Positions 7,525-16,234 of a stretch of DNA of 64,000 nt are shown piece after piece. Under the pieces are notes generated by a model. It was not told the DNA's origin. It searched no databases and saw only the letters and a list, made by a program, of their open reading frames with translations. A program made the position numbers and the translations under genes. The stretch is from Cyclobacteriaceae bacterium (lineage in GTDB: Bacteria; Bacteroidota; Bacteroidia; Cytophagales; Cyclobacteriaceae), in contig JAEUUC010000010.1 of NCBI GenBank assembly GCA_016787665.1, forward strand, positions 310,001 through 374,000. The letters are read 5' to 3'. The stretch's first letter is position 1; each line of letters opens with the position of its first letter.

Positions 7525-8880
7525 TTAAATCACTCCCTGTGCCTGCATCGCGCGTGCAACTTTGAGGAAGCCCGCAATGTTCGCACCGGCCATATAGTTG
7601 CCCGGCTTGCCGTATTCCTTCGCTGCCGCTAAACACGTGTCGTGTATGCCCTTCATAATGTCCTGAAGTTTATCATCCACTTCTTCGCGCGTCCAGTTCT
7701 GGCCCATGTAGTTTTGCGTCATCTCCAATCCGGAGGTGGCCACGCCCCCGGCATTACTCGCTTTGCCAGGTGCATACATCACCCCCGCATCCAGAATCAC
7801 GTTGATACCCTCAATGGTGGTCGGCATGTTGGCACCTTCAGCCAACAACTTCACTCCACCTTTCACCAGATTGCGCGCATCCTTTTCATTCACCTCATTC
7901 TGCGTGGCACAGGGGAAAGCACAATCCGCCTTCAACGCCCAAAGCGGATTATGATCGGCCTTGGCATCAATGTCCTGATACACTACGCCCTTGAATTTAT
8001 CCGCATACTCTTTGATTCGCCCGCGTCTTACATTCTTCAACTCTTTGAGAAACTCCAGTTTTTCTGTCGTGAAGCCTGCTTCGTCATATACAAAGCCGTT
8101 GGAGTCAGAAGCGGTTACCGCTTTGCCTCCCAACTGCATGATCTTTTCGATGGCATATTGCGCCACATTGCCCGAGCCGGAGACCAAACAGACTTTCCCT
8201 TTTAGGGAATCGCCCTTGGCTTGCAGCATGTTTTGCGCAAAGTAAATCAAGCCATAACCGGTGGCTTCCGTGCGAATGAGGCTTCCGCCCCACCCGATGC
8301 CTTTACCCGTGAGCACACCGGTGAATTCATTCTTGATTTTTTTGTACGTGCCGAACAGGTAACCTATCTCGCGGCCACCAACACCAATATCACCAGCCGG
8401 CACATCGGTGCGGTCATCGATATGCCGCGCCAACTCGCCCATAAACGCCTGGCAGAATTTCATGATCTCGTTTTCGCTTTTGCCCTTCGGATCGAAATCG
8501 CTACCCCCTTTTCCGCCACCCATGGGTATACCGGTGAGGGCGTTCTTAAAGATCTGCTCAAATGCCAGAAACTTGAGCACGCTGGGCGTTACGGAGGGAT
8601 GAAAACGCAAACCACCTTTGTACGGACCAATGGCGCTGTTCATTTGCACCCGATACCCACGATTGACTTGCACATCACCTTTGTCATCGAGCCAAGTAAC
8701 GCGAAAGGAAATGAGGCGCTCGGGTTCCGTCATGCGCTCAAACAACTTCAACTTCCGGAACTCGGCATGACGCTCGAGCACCGGGTACACGGATTGAAGT
8801 ACTTCGTCTACCGCCTGCAGAAATTCAGGCTCGTGGGCGTTCCGTTGCTTTACATATTGGAGGTAGTCGGCTAATAACAT
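7525..8880 (-). CDS. gdhA: NADP-type glutamate dehydrogenase
   Basis: A 451-residue hexameric-class glutamate dehydrogenase, which aminates 2-oxoglutarate with ammonium. Active-site residues K88 (GPYKGGLRFHP), K112 (FKNALTGIPMGGGKGG), K124 and D164 (PAGDIGVGGREIGY) are all present and keep the spacing of the E. coli enzyme with a constant offset of four. The Rossmann domain starts near GKVCLVSGSGNVAQ; the residue after it and family resemblance favour NADP(H). It is transcribed alone; rtcB downstream has its own promoter. Together with gltBD at 51.6-57.6 kb the window carries both ammonium assimilation routes to glutamate. Confidence 0.95.
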   Translation of the reverse strand: MLLADYLQYVKQRNAHEPEFLQAVDEVLQSVYPVLERHAEFRKLKLFERMTEPERLISFRVTWLDDKGDVQVNRGYRVQMNSAIGPYKGGLRFHPSVTPSVLKFLAFEQIFKNALTGIPMGGGKGGSDFDPKGKSENEIMKFCQAFMGELARHIDDRTDVPAGDIGVGGREIGYLFGTYKKIKNEFTGVLTGKGIGWGGSLIRTEATGYGLIYFAQNMLQAKGDSLKGKVCLVSGSGNVAQYAIEKIMQLGGKAVTASDSNGFVYDEAGFTTEKLEFLKELKNVRRGRIKEYADKFKGVVYQDIDAKADHNPLWALKADCAFPCATQNEVNEKDARNLVKGGVKLLAEGANMPTTIEGINVILDAGVMYAPGKASNAGGVATSGLEMTQNYMGQNWTREEVDDKLQDIMKGIHDTCLAAAKEYGKPGNYMAGANIAGFLKVARAMQAQGVI

Positions 8881-8953
8881 AGCGAGGGTCTTGTTTGAGC
8901 AGCCAAATTAGCAGAAGAAATGCGAAAGGCCGCATTTCAAACGAATGAAGCTG

Positions 8954-9364
8954 TCAATCCGGCAAAAACCGCTGGAATCGGCCAAAGGTCCAGGTGCCCG
9001 CCAGCGCTGCCAGCAGGCCTACGATCACAACCGAAAAACCCGCACCGATCTGTGCATACAGCGGGCCCGGGCACGCCCCGGTAAGGGCCCATCCAAATCC
9101 AAAGATTAAACTGCCGATGATGATGCCGTGGTGGTATTTCTTTTGGGGAACTACGAGCGGCTCCCCTTCGAACGTCTTCGCATTAGTCTTCCGAAGCAGC
9201 CAAAGTGTAAGGGCACCGGTTGGGATGGCGGTCATAAATATTCCAAACATGTGGAAACTCTCGAACCGGAACATTTCCTGAATGCGGTACCACGAAATGG
9301 CTTCGCCTTTGGTAAGCGCCAGGCCAAAAACCATTCCCACTAACGCGTATTTCCAGTTCTTCAT
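8954..9364 (-). CDS. YeeE/YedE-type sulfur transport protein, second half (DUF6691-like)
   Basis: A 136-residue membrane protein with four hydrophobic helices and the motif GWALTGACPGPLYAQIGAG, the conserved Cys-containing loop of the YeeE/YedE (TsuA/PmpB-like) family that passes thiosulfate or persulfide sulfur through the membrane. The start is MKNWKYALVG at 9364; the longer frame to 9577 only reads the upstream gene in another frame. Its ATG overlaps the stop of the partner gene by four bases. The two halves together equal one full-length YeeE protein. Confidence 0.8.
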   Translation of the reverse strand: MKNWKYALVGMVFGLALTKGEAISWYRIQEMFRFESFHMFGIFMTAIPTGALTLWLLRKTNAKTFEGEPLVVPQKKYHHGIIIGSLIFGFGWALTGACPGPLYAQIGAGFSVVIVGLLAALAGTWTFGRFQRFLPD

Positions 9365-9921
9365 AAAGCCAAAATGAAAGGGAGAATGAGGCGTGAAAAC
9401 AAAATACCGCCCAGAAAAAACGAACACGTGGCCAATAAAGAAGGCCATTGCAGGGCGGATAATCCGGTGATCCCGTGGCCACTCGTGCAGCCTCGCGCGT
9501 AGCGCGTTCCAAAGCCAACCAGGAAACCGCCCAGCACCATGAGCAACCAACCTTTCACCGTGGCTAACTCTTGCCATGCAAAAAGCGAAGCTGGCATCAG
9601 CCCGGTTTCATGCGCAATGTTGAACTGGGCGATGTATGCAATGGTGCTTCCTGAAAGAGCAACCGGTTTTGGATTCGCCAACACCACGCCACCTAAAAAC
9701 CCCCCCAGCAGCACCCCCCCAACAAAAAACAAGTTCCAACTGTCTTTCTTCCAATCATACTGAAACAGCGGAATGCGGGCGGGCACGCACGCAGCGCAGA
9801 TTTGCCTCAAGGTTGACGAGATGCCCAGCTTCCTATTACCCATGAGCAGGAGCAACGGCACCGTGAGGCCGATGATTGGGCCGGCAACATACCACGGCCA
9901 GGGGGCTAGTAAAAAATCCAT
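9361..9921 (-). CDS. YeeE/YedE-type sulfur transport protein, first half
   Basis: A 186-residue membrane protein starting MDFLLAPWPWYVAGP. It carries the family signature GFGTRYARGCTSGHGITGLS with the conserved Cys. The upstream ATG at 9951 would add ten residues but lies on the far side of the -7 box at 9936-9929, so the start at 9921 is chosen. It overlaps the second half by four bases. A rhodanese lipoprotein is encoded divergently, which supports a role in moving reduced sulfur (thiosulfate or sulfane sulfur). Confidence 0.8.
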   Translation of the reverse strand: MDFLLAPWPWYVAGPIIGLTVPLLLLMGNRKLGISSTLRQICAACVPARIPLFQYDWKKDSWNLFFVGGVLLGGFLGGVVLANPKPVALSGSTIAYIAQFNIAHETGLMPASLFAWQELATVKGWLLMVLGGFLVGFGTRYARGCTSGHGITGLSALQWPSLLATCSFFLGGILFSRLILPFILAL

Positions 9922-9928
9922 AAGGGCG

Positions 9929-9936
9929 CAAAAATA
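9929..9936 (-). promoter_or_regulatory. -7 promoter box TATTTTTG for the sulfur transport pair
   Basis: An exact TAnnTTTG match on the minus strand, ending seven bases before the ATG at 9921, so the message is almost leaderless. It decides the start codon of that gene. No clear -33 box is seen. Confidence 0.5.
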
Positions 9937-10010
9937 TAAAACTCTACTCAACCAGTAGAGATTAATTCGGGGCCGCCTTAAACAAACCCACCTGCAATCG
10001 TTTTAATCGC

Positions 10011-10040
10011 TTGCAAAGGACCCTTTGTTTTGTATTTTCG
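10011..10040 (+). promoter_or_regulatory. Promoter TTG - 19 - TATTTTCG for the rhodanese lipoprotein
   Basis: TTG at 10011-10013 and TATTTTCG at 10033-10040 (one mismatch to TAnnTTTG) are 19 bases apart, 22 bases before the ATG at 10063. Confidence 0.45.
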
Positions 10041-10062
10041 AAGCGCCTAAACCCACAACCTC

Positions 10063-10686
10063 ATGCGCCTCTTGCTTTTTGTTGCCGTTTTTGCGATCGC
10101 CTGGTCTTGCGGCCCCTCCGAAAAAAAGGCGGAAAGCACTTCGTTGGACGCGGTTGCCTTTCTGCAAAAGGCAAAAGAAGCGAACACGGAAATGCTGGAC
10201 GTGCGTACGCTGGAAGAACTAACGGCTGGCTATGTTCCCGGCAGCCGACACCTGGACATCAACAGCACGGCTTTTGAGATGACGTTTGACTTTATCGACC
10301 GCTCGAAAACATATCTCGTGTTCTGTGCTTCTGGTATTCGCAGCGGCCGGGCTGCCGAAGCTTTGCGCGCCAAGGGATTTGCTTCCGTTTTTACTTTGGA
10401 GGGTGGGCTAAAAGCCAATCCGGGCATTAGCACGGTGGCCGGCCAGCCGTTACCCGAGGGTCTGACTGTAACCGCGGGCAGCGAAGACGATCTTCAGAAC
10501 TGGAGCTACCTCCGCGCAGACGGCTACGGCTTTGCCGAGATCACCTGTGCCACGCAGGTCAACGATGTTTGCCTGGGCTATACCCTTGACTTCGCGAAAG
10601 ACGAATACGGGCCCGACTCGGTATTCCAGAATTTCCCGGAAGCCCAAAATTGGATCATCACAAACTTCAACCGACAAAATCAATAG
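10063..10686 (+). CDS. Lipoprotein with a rhodanese-like domain
   Basis: A 207-residue protein with a lipoprotein signal, MRLLLFVAVFAIAWSC, giving a lipidated C16. Residues about 25-115 are a rhodanese domain: the DVRTLEEL strand, then the active-site loop C88-ASGIRS, in which C88 would carry the persulfide. The last about 70 residues (with ITCATQVNDVCLGYTLDF, two cysteines) are an extra segment I do not recognise. It is divergent from the YeeE-type pair and would sit in the envelope, so delivery of sulfane sulfur to or from that transporter is a reasonable inference. fadD follows two bases downstream. Confidence 0.8.
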   Translation: MRLLLFVAVFAIAWSCGPSEKKAESTSLDAVAFLQKAKEANTEMLDVRTLEELTAGYVPGSRHLDINSTAFEMTFDFIDRSKTYLVFCASGIRSGRAAEALRAKGFASVFTLEGGLKANPGISTVAGQPLPEGLTVTAGSEDDLQNWSYLRADGYGFAEITCATQVNDVCLGYTLDFAKDEYGPDSVFQNFPEAQNWIITNFNRQNQ

Positions 10687-10688
10687 CT

Positions 10689-12359
10689 ATGCAAGATAAA
10701 CCCTGGGTACAACATTATCCGGCCTATATGCCGGCCGAGATTACCAAGCCTCCATTTGATTCACTGGTGGATTTGATTCGACAAAACACCAAGCAATTCG
10801 GCTCGTCCCCCGCATTCGAAAACATCGGCAAAACCATCAGCTACGCTGAGCTCAACCGGTTGAGCGATGACTTTGGGGCCTTTCTGCAAAATGAATGTAA
10901 GCTGAAACGGGGCGACCGCATCGCCATTCAGATGCCGAACCTCTTACAGTTCCCGATTGCGATGGTCGGTGCGATGAAGGCCGGGTTAATCATTGTGAAT
11001 ACGAACCCCCTCTACACCGCCCGAGAAATGGAACATCAGTTCCGCGACAGTGGTGCCGTGGCGATTGTCATACTGGCGAACTTCGCCCACAATCTGGAAA
11101 AGATTATCAGCAACACGGGAATCAAAACCGTGATCGTAACCGAAATTGGTGACATGCTGGGCGGGGTAAAAAAGCTGCTCGTCAATTTTGTGGTGAAAAA
11201 GGTGAAGAAGATGGTGCCCCCCTATCAGTTGCCCGGTGCCATTTCATTTTCAACCGCGCTGGCAGGCGGCAGAAATCACAAAGTAACAGTGCCCCCGCTG
11301 AAGAATGAGGATACGGTGTTTCTCCAGTATACGGGCGGTACTACGGGGTTATCAAAAGGTGCCGAACTGACGCACGGAAACTTGTTGGCTAACCTCACGC
11401 AGTGTTTACCCGTGCTGCGAGCAACCAATAAGGGCGATATCGTTCCGGGCGATGTTGCAGTTATTCCGTTGCCGATGTATCACATTTTTGCCCTGACGGC
11501 AAGCTTTGCCTACCTGAGCATTGGTATGAACGTGTTGCTGATTACCAATCCGAAAGACCTGCCGGCTTTCATCAAGGAGCTCAAGAAAAAACCTTTCCAT
11601 GTGATGATTGGCGTGAACACGCTGTACAATGCCCTGCTCAATCACCCCCTGTTTAAAGAAGTCGATTTGAAGCCGGTGAAGAGTTGTGTGGCCGGTGGTA
11701 TGGCCCTTCAAGAGATTGTGTTCAAACGTTGGAAAGAAATGACCGGCTGTACCATTGCCGAAGGTTACGGGCTGAGCGAAACCTCACCTGTGCTTACCTT
11801 CCAAATGCCAGGCAAAGAGCGCATGGGAAGTATTGGTGTGCCGATCCCCAGTACGGAAATAGCCATGAAGGATGATGCCGGCAACACCATGCCCTATGGC
11901 GAGGCCGGTGAGTTGTGCGCACGCGGTCCACAGGTATTCAAAGGCTATTGGCAAAAAGACAACAGCCAGGTGTTTCATACGGGCGGTTGGTTTAAAACGG
12001 GTGACATTGCTGTGATGGAAGCTGACGGATACATTCGGATTGTTGATCGCAAAAAAGACATGATCCTGGTCTCTGGCTTCAACGTGTACCCGAATGAAAT
12101 TGAGAACATCGTGGCAACGCACCCCAAGGTATTGGAGGTGGCTGCGGTTGGCGTCAAAGATGAACATTCAACTGAAGCCGTAAAACTCTATGTCGTCAAG
12201 CGGGATGATTCTTTGACGGAAGAGGAGCTTAGAGAATTCTGTAAAGAGAATTTCACTTCCTATAAGCGCCCGAAACATATCGAGTTCATCAAGGAATTAC
12301 CCAAGACCAACGTGGGTAAGATCTTGCGAAGGGCGTTGCGGGAGGAAGCAGCCGCATAA
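10689..12359 (+). CDS. fadD: Long-chain-fatty-acid-CoA ligase
   Basis: A 556-residue acyl-adenylate-forming enzyme that activates fatty acids to acyl-CoA via an acyl-AMP. The phosphate loop YTGGTTGLSKGAE lies near residue 213, the adenine-binding EGYGLSETSPV near 358, TGD near 436 and the C-terminal lysine in KTNVGKILRR near the end. The ATG at 10689 (MQDKPWVQHYPA) is chosen because the longer frame overlaps the preceding gene and matches no family N-terminus. It follows the rhodanese gene with a two-base gap, so they share a transcript. An intrinsic terminator follows immediately. Confidence 0.92.
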   Translation: MQDKPWVQHYPAYMPAEITKPPFDSLVDLIRQNTKQFGSSPAFENIGKTISYAELNRLSDDFGAFLQNECKLKRGDRIAIQMPNLLQFPIAMVGAMKAGLIIVNTNPLYTAREMEHQFRDSGAVAIVILANFAHNLEKIISNTGIKTVIVTEIGDMLGGVKKLLVNFVVKKVKKMVPPYQLPGAISFSTALAGGRNHKVTVPPLKNEDTVFLQYTGGTTGLSKGAELTHGNLLANLTQCLPVLRATNKGDIVPGDVAVIPLPMYHIFALTASFAYLSIGMNVLLITNPKDLPAFIKELKKKPFHVMIGVNTLYNALLNHPLFKEVDLKPVKSCVAGGMALQEIVFKRWKEMTGCTIAEGYGLSETSPVLTFQMPGKERMGSIGVPIPSTEIAMKDDAGNTMPYGEAGELCARGPQVFKGYWQKDNSQVFHTGGWFKTGDIAVMEADGYIRIVDRKKDMILVSGFNVYPNEIENIVATHPKVLEVAAVGVKDEHSTEAVKLYVVKRDDSLTEEELREFCKENFTSYKRPKHIEFIKELPKTNVGKILRRALREEAAA

Positions 12360-12360
12360 A

Positions 12361-12392
12361 AAAATCCCGGTCTTCACAGGCCGGGATTTTTT
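12361..12392. terminator. Bidirectional intrinsic terminator
   Basis: AAAATCCCGG (12361-12370) pairs perfectly with CCGGGATTTT (12381-12390) around a ten-base loop, with T or A runs on both sides. It serves fadD (plus, stop at 12359) and the ompH/bamA operon (minus, last stop at 12411). Confidence 0.9.
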
Positions 12393-12410
12393 GTTTCTTC
12401 TGCGTGTGCT

Positions 12411-12956
12411 TTAATTGGGCTTAGTCCCGGCCGGTGCCGGCTGAACCGTGATGCCCATCTTCTTTAATACCAGGCTTGAGATGTTATACTTCTCATCACT
12501 GTATAACAATACGTCACCGCCTCCCATCATTTGTGGATTAATGATAAACGAATAGCCGTTTTCTTTTGCGACATCCTCAATGGCCTTGCCTACTTTTTTG
12601 AAAACGGGATCCATGAGATCCGTCTGCTTTTTTTGTAGAGAGGCCTGAGCATCTTGCTGGAATTTCTGAATGTTCTCCTGAAGCATCGTGATCTCACGCT
12701 CCTTGTCCGCGCGAATAGCTTCAGGCGTGGTGGCCGGCATGGCCTGATACGCCTTCACCTTGCCTTCGTACTCCTGCATTTTTGCTTTCAGCGAGGTCTC
12801 CAATTGGGCGCCATGCGTTTTTAGTTCGGCATCAATTTGCTTGAACTCCGGCATCTGGCTGAAAATGTACTCCCAATCGGCATAGCCGATTTTTTGCTCC
12901 TGTGCCAAAGCCGGCAGGGAAAGGGCGCAAAACAGGAGGATAACTAGTGTTCTCAT
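12411..12956 (-). CDS. OmpH/Skp-family periplasmic chaperone (copy 2)
   Basis: A 181-residue exported protein with the signal peptide MRTLVILLFCALSLPALAQ. The mature part begins KIGYADWEYIFSQMPEFKQ, the OmpH/Skp head strand, followed by a long charged coiled coil (about residues 45-120) and a return strand, YSFIINPQ. Skp-like trimers hold unfolded outer-membrane proteins in the periplasm. It is the last gene of uppS-bamA-ompH-ompH, 25 bases after its paralogue and ahead of a terminator. The chaperone pair directly behind bamA fits a supply role for barrel assembly. Confidence 0.88.
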   Translation of the reverse strand: MRTLVILLFCALSLPALAQEQKIGYADWEYIFSQMPEFKQIDAELKTHGAQLETSLKAKMQEYEGKVKAYQAMPATTPEAIRADKEREITMLQENIQKFQQDAQASLQKKQTDLMDPVFKKVGKAIEDVAKENGYSFIINPQMMGGGDVLLYSDEKYNISSLVLKKMGITVQPAPAGTKPN

Positions 12957-12981
12957 GTTAGTCGTATTAAAAATTTAGGTT

Positions 12982-13515
12982 CTATTTTATTTTATCGTTT
13001 GGATCTCCTAAGCCAAGTTCTTCGAGTACAAAGTCGGTGTAGTCGTGGCGCGGATCGGTGTAGATCATCACTAGCTCGCCCGCTTTATCAAAGATAATGG
13101 CGAGCCGGTTCGCTTTAGCCACTTTTTCTACCGCATCAAAGACTTTGTCCTGCAAAGGTTTAATCAATTCCTGTTTCTTCAAAAAAAACAACCCTTCAAA
13201 GCCGAAAACCTTCTTTTGGTATTCTTTCAGTTCCGTTTCCTTCTTCCGGATCTCGTCTTGTCGCTCCTTTTTCATTTCTTCGGTAAGCAATACCTGCTCA
13301 GCCGCGAACGTAGCATACAGAGCCTCCACCTTCTTTTGCATATCTTCAATCTCCTTCTGCCAGGCAGCGCTCAGTTGATCAATTTCACTCTGCGCCTTGC
13401 CATACTCGGGCATCTTGCTCAAAATAAAATCCGAGTCGATGTAGCCGAACTTCTGAGCTTTGGCAAAAGGCAGGCCAAAAACGGAAAGGATCAGAAAAAG
13501 CGCAAAAACCCTCAT
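12982..13515 (-). CDS. OmpH/Skp-family periplasmic chaperone (copy 1)
   Basis: A 177-residue exported protein with the signal peptide MRVFALFLILSVFGLPFAKAQ, then KFGYIDSDFILSKMPEYGKAQ, a coiled coil rich in K, E and Q (about residues 40-120) and LAIIFDKAGELVMIYTDPRHDYTDFVLEELG. The start at 13515 is chosen because the upstream 28 codons of the open frame lie inside bamA and lack a signal. It begins four bases after the bamA stop. It is paralogous to the next gene, and two ompH copies behind bamA are usual in this phylum. Confidence 0.88.
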   Translation of the reverse strand: MRVFALFLILSVFGLPFAKAQKFGYIDSDFILSKMPEYGKAQSEIDQLSAAWQKEIEDMQKKVEALYATFAAEQVLLTEEMKKERQDEIRKKETELKEYQKKVFGFEGLFFLKKQELIKPLQDKVFDAVEKVAKANRLAIIFDKAGELVMIYTDPRHDYTDFVLEELGLGDPNDKIK

Positions 13516-13519
13516 TTTA

Positions 13520-16234
13520 TTAACGAATTTGCTGACCGATGGTGAAGTGGAACTGCGTACCGCTCTTCTGGAAGGAGTTTGGCAGCGTATCAAAACCATA
13601 GGCCCAGTTCAAGCCGATCAAACCGAAAGCCGGCATAAAGATACGAACCCCGGCCCCGGCCGAGCGGTAAAGTTTAAACGGATTGAACTCCTGATAATTG
13701 TTCCAGTTGTTTCCGCCTTCGGTAAACAAAAAGGTGTAAATGGTAGCCGCCTGGCTGGTCGTTACGGGGTAGCGCAATTCCATGCTGTATTTGTTATACA
13801 CAATACCACCCTCGATTTCATTTGACGGCTGACCGCGGTTCGCATAGAGCGGTGGCGTCACCTGATTGTCTTCATATCCGCGCAAACCGATAATTTCCTG
13901 GCCTAACACAAATGAGTTGAACCCTCCGGCAAGGCCGGCACCGCCCATAACAAAGCGCTCGAATGGACCGTACCCAACTGCCGGGTTGTACTGGCCTACA
14001 AAACCCATATGAGCCCTCGTCTCCAGCACCAGACTTCGCCCCTCAGGTTTGGAGCTACCCGCCAGCTTGATATAGAATCGCGCATCAAACATCCACTTGT
14101 GCATTTCAATCCACTTGTAACGGGTATTCACATCCTGAAGCTCTTCTTCACTTCGCCACAGTGACCAGGGAGGCGTCAAACTTAGGCTTAGGGAAATCTG
14201 TGAGCCCGATGACGGGTACATCGGATTATCGATGCTGTTTCGTGCGAGCGTGGTGTTGAACATCAAGCTGTTGGTTACCCCGACCTGCGGCAATGAGGGT
14301 GTATTGAAATAGTTTGCATAGTCATAAATCAAATATGACAGTGAGTTATTCAGACTGAAATAATTGTCAGGCCACTCCAGGCGCCTGCCGAGTCCTACGG
14401 TGACTCCATAGTTTTTCAGTTGCCGGTTACTGGTGAATTCAAAATTCTGATCCGCAAAACGCGAAATCGAGTGGTTAAAGCTCAACGTGAGTGAATTGGG
14501 TTTGCGACCGCCCAGCCAAGGCTCGGTAAAGGATAGGCTATAGCTTTGAAATGATCGGCCATTTGCCTGGGCCTGGATAGATAATCGTTGACCATCACCC
14601 ACAGGAAGAGGCCGCCATTGTTTCAGGTAGGGCACTTTGCGCATGGAAAAATTATTGAACGTGACACCGACCGTGCCCACAAAGCCGAACGCACCGCCCC
14701 AGCCACCCGAAAGTTGAATCTGATCGTTGGATTGTTCTTCTAATTTCCATTCGATATCAACCGTTCCGTTTGCCGGATTCGGCCGAATGTCCTGCCCGAT
14801 TTTTTGCGGATTGAAATAGCCCATGGACGACAACATCTGTTGGGTGCGAATGATATCGGAGCGCCTGAACTTCTGGCCCGGGATCGTGCTCAACTCGCGC
14901 CTGATCACATGGTCGCTGGTGCGATCATTGCCGGAGATAATCACTTTGTCGATCGTAGCCTGATCGCCTTCAAAGATGCGCATCTCGATATCAATCGAGT
15001 CCCCTTCTACAGCAATTTCGAAGGGTGTAACCCGGAAAAAGAGATATCCATCATCCATATATAAGCCGCTGATGTCAGCCCCTTTTGGATTAAACGAAGT
15101 CTTTTTGTCCAACAGGTCCCGGTTGTAGACATCGCCCTTCTGAATATCCAGAATCTTGTTGAGCGTGGCGGTGCTGTGAATGTAATTGCCCGTCCAGGTA
15201 ATGTTGCGGAAGTAGTATTTGCGTCCTTCGTTAACCTGCATGACCACATCGATGTGCGAATCATCAACATTGTAAAGCGTATCAAAGAGCACGTCAGCAT
15301 CGCGATAGCCCAGTGAATTGTAATAGGAGATCATTTTCTGTTTGTCCTCATCAAAATCGGCCCGAATAAATTTTGATGAAGCAAAAACGTTCAGTTTCAC
15401 GTATTGACCGAAAAACTGTTTAACCTCCTGCCAAGAGGTTTGGCGCGTAGAATCGAAATACTCACGGACATACCGGGGTTTGAAATGAAGCGCTCCATTG
15501 AGCAGCGCCCGGTGCAGGGTAAACCGGGGATGCTCCTTCGTCTTCTTAAGTTGAGATTTTAATTTACTGTCGCTGACTTCCTGATTCCCCTCAATCCAAA
15601 CGCGATTGATCTTCACTTTCGACATCGGATTAACATCAATGCGCAAACGAACGTTACCGCGGCTAATGGTGTCAACCTCCTGATAGATTTTTACCTGCGT
15701 GTTTAAAAACCCCTTCTTCAAAAAGAACTTCCTGACCGACAGCTCGGTATTCCGAATCATCGCATCGTTCACAATCTTTCCTCTAATCAGGTTAATGTCT
15801 TCCTTGAGGGACGATTGCTTTCCCTTCGGTATTCCGGTAAAATAGAAGTCGGACAGACGTGGCCTCTCGGCTAATCGGAGTTGCAGGAATATCTGGTCTC
15901 CTTCCAGCCGATCAATGACCAGCGCGGCATCGCCCACCAAGCCCATTTTCCAAAGCTTCCGCAGGGCATTCGCAGTAGCATCACCCGGTATTTTGATTTT
16001 GTCCCCTACGCGTAAACCGGTGAGGGAAACAATAGCATTTTTATCCAGCACGTTCAAACCGGTCACCTCAATTCCGCCAATGGTGTACTCAACCGGGTTA
16101 GCGTAATTGGATGTTTGCTCCTCCAGCGTGGAAGGAGCCGAGGGAGAGGGGCTGGTACGGTTTCTGCGAAACTGGGCATCGGCAGAACCCCACGTCAGCA
16201 ATACAACCACACTAATCAAAAACACACGCCTCAT
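13520..16234 (-). CDS. bamA: Outer membrane protein assembly factor BamA
   Basis: A 904-residue Omp85 protein with the signal peptide MRRVFLISVVVLLTWGSADA, then a low-complexity linker, five POTRA-like repeats (about residues 50-490; e.g. IGGIEVTGLNVLDKNAIVSL and IDKVIISGNDRTSDHVIRREL) and a C-terminal 16-stranded barrel with SFTEPWLGGRKPNSL and the VMGGAGLAGG/RGY region. The final residues fit the beta-signal. BamA inserts outer-membrane barrels. Its ATG overlaps the uppS stop by four bases. POTRA and barrel look intact; the sequence is longer than E. coli BamA, as is common in Bacteroidota. Confidence 0.93.
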   Translation of the reverse strand: MRRVFLISVVVLLTWGSADAQFRRNRTSPSPSAPSTLEEQTSNYANPVEYTIGGIEVTGLNVLDKNAIVSLTGLRVGDKIKIPGDATANALRKLWKMGLVGDAALVIDRLEGDQIFLQLRLAERPRLSDFYFTGIPKGKQSSLKEDINLIRGKIVNDAMIRNTELSVRKFFLKKGFLNTQVKIYQEVDTISRGNVRLRIDVNPMSKVKINRVWIEGNQEVSDSKLKSQLKKTKEHPRFTLHRALLNGALHFKPRYVREYFDSTRQTSWQEVKQFFGQYVKLNVFASSKFIRADFDEDKQKMISYYNSLGYRDADVLFDTLYNVDDSHIDVVMQVNEGRKYYFRNITWTGNYIHSTATLNKILDIQKGDVYNRDLLDKKTSFNPKGADISGLYMDDGYLFFRVTPFEIAVEGDSIDIEMRIFEGDQATIDKVIISGNDRTSDHVIRRELSTIPGQKFRRSDIIRTQQMLSSMGYFNPQKIGQDIRPNPANGTVDIEWKLEEQSNDQIQLSGGWGGAFGFVGTVGVTFNNFSMRKVPYLKQWRPLPVGDGQRLSIQAQANGRSFQSYSLSFTEPWLGGRKPNSLTLSFNHSISRFADQNFEFTSNRQLKNYGVTVGLGRRLEWPDNYFSLNNSLSYLIYDYANYFNTPSLPQVGVTNSLMFNTTLARNSIDNPMYPSSGSQISLSLSLTPPWSLWRSEEELQDVNTRYKWIEMHKWMFDARFYIKLAGSSKPEGRSLVLETRAHMGFVGQYNPAVGYGPFERFVMGGAGLAGGFNSFVLGQEIIGLRGYEDNQVTPPLYANRGQPSNEIEGGIVYNKYSMELRYPVTTSQAATIYTFLFTEGGNNWNNYQEFNPFKLYRSAGAGVRIFMPAFGLIGLNWAYGFDTLPNSFQKSGTQFHFTIGQQIR

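Noticed and set aside
9364-9577. N-terminal extension of the second YeeE half
   Set aside because: It is the upstream gene read out of frame; the ATGA overlap at 9361-9364 gives a normal family start.
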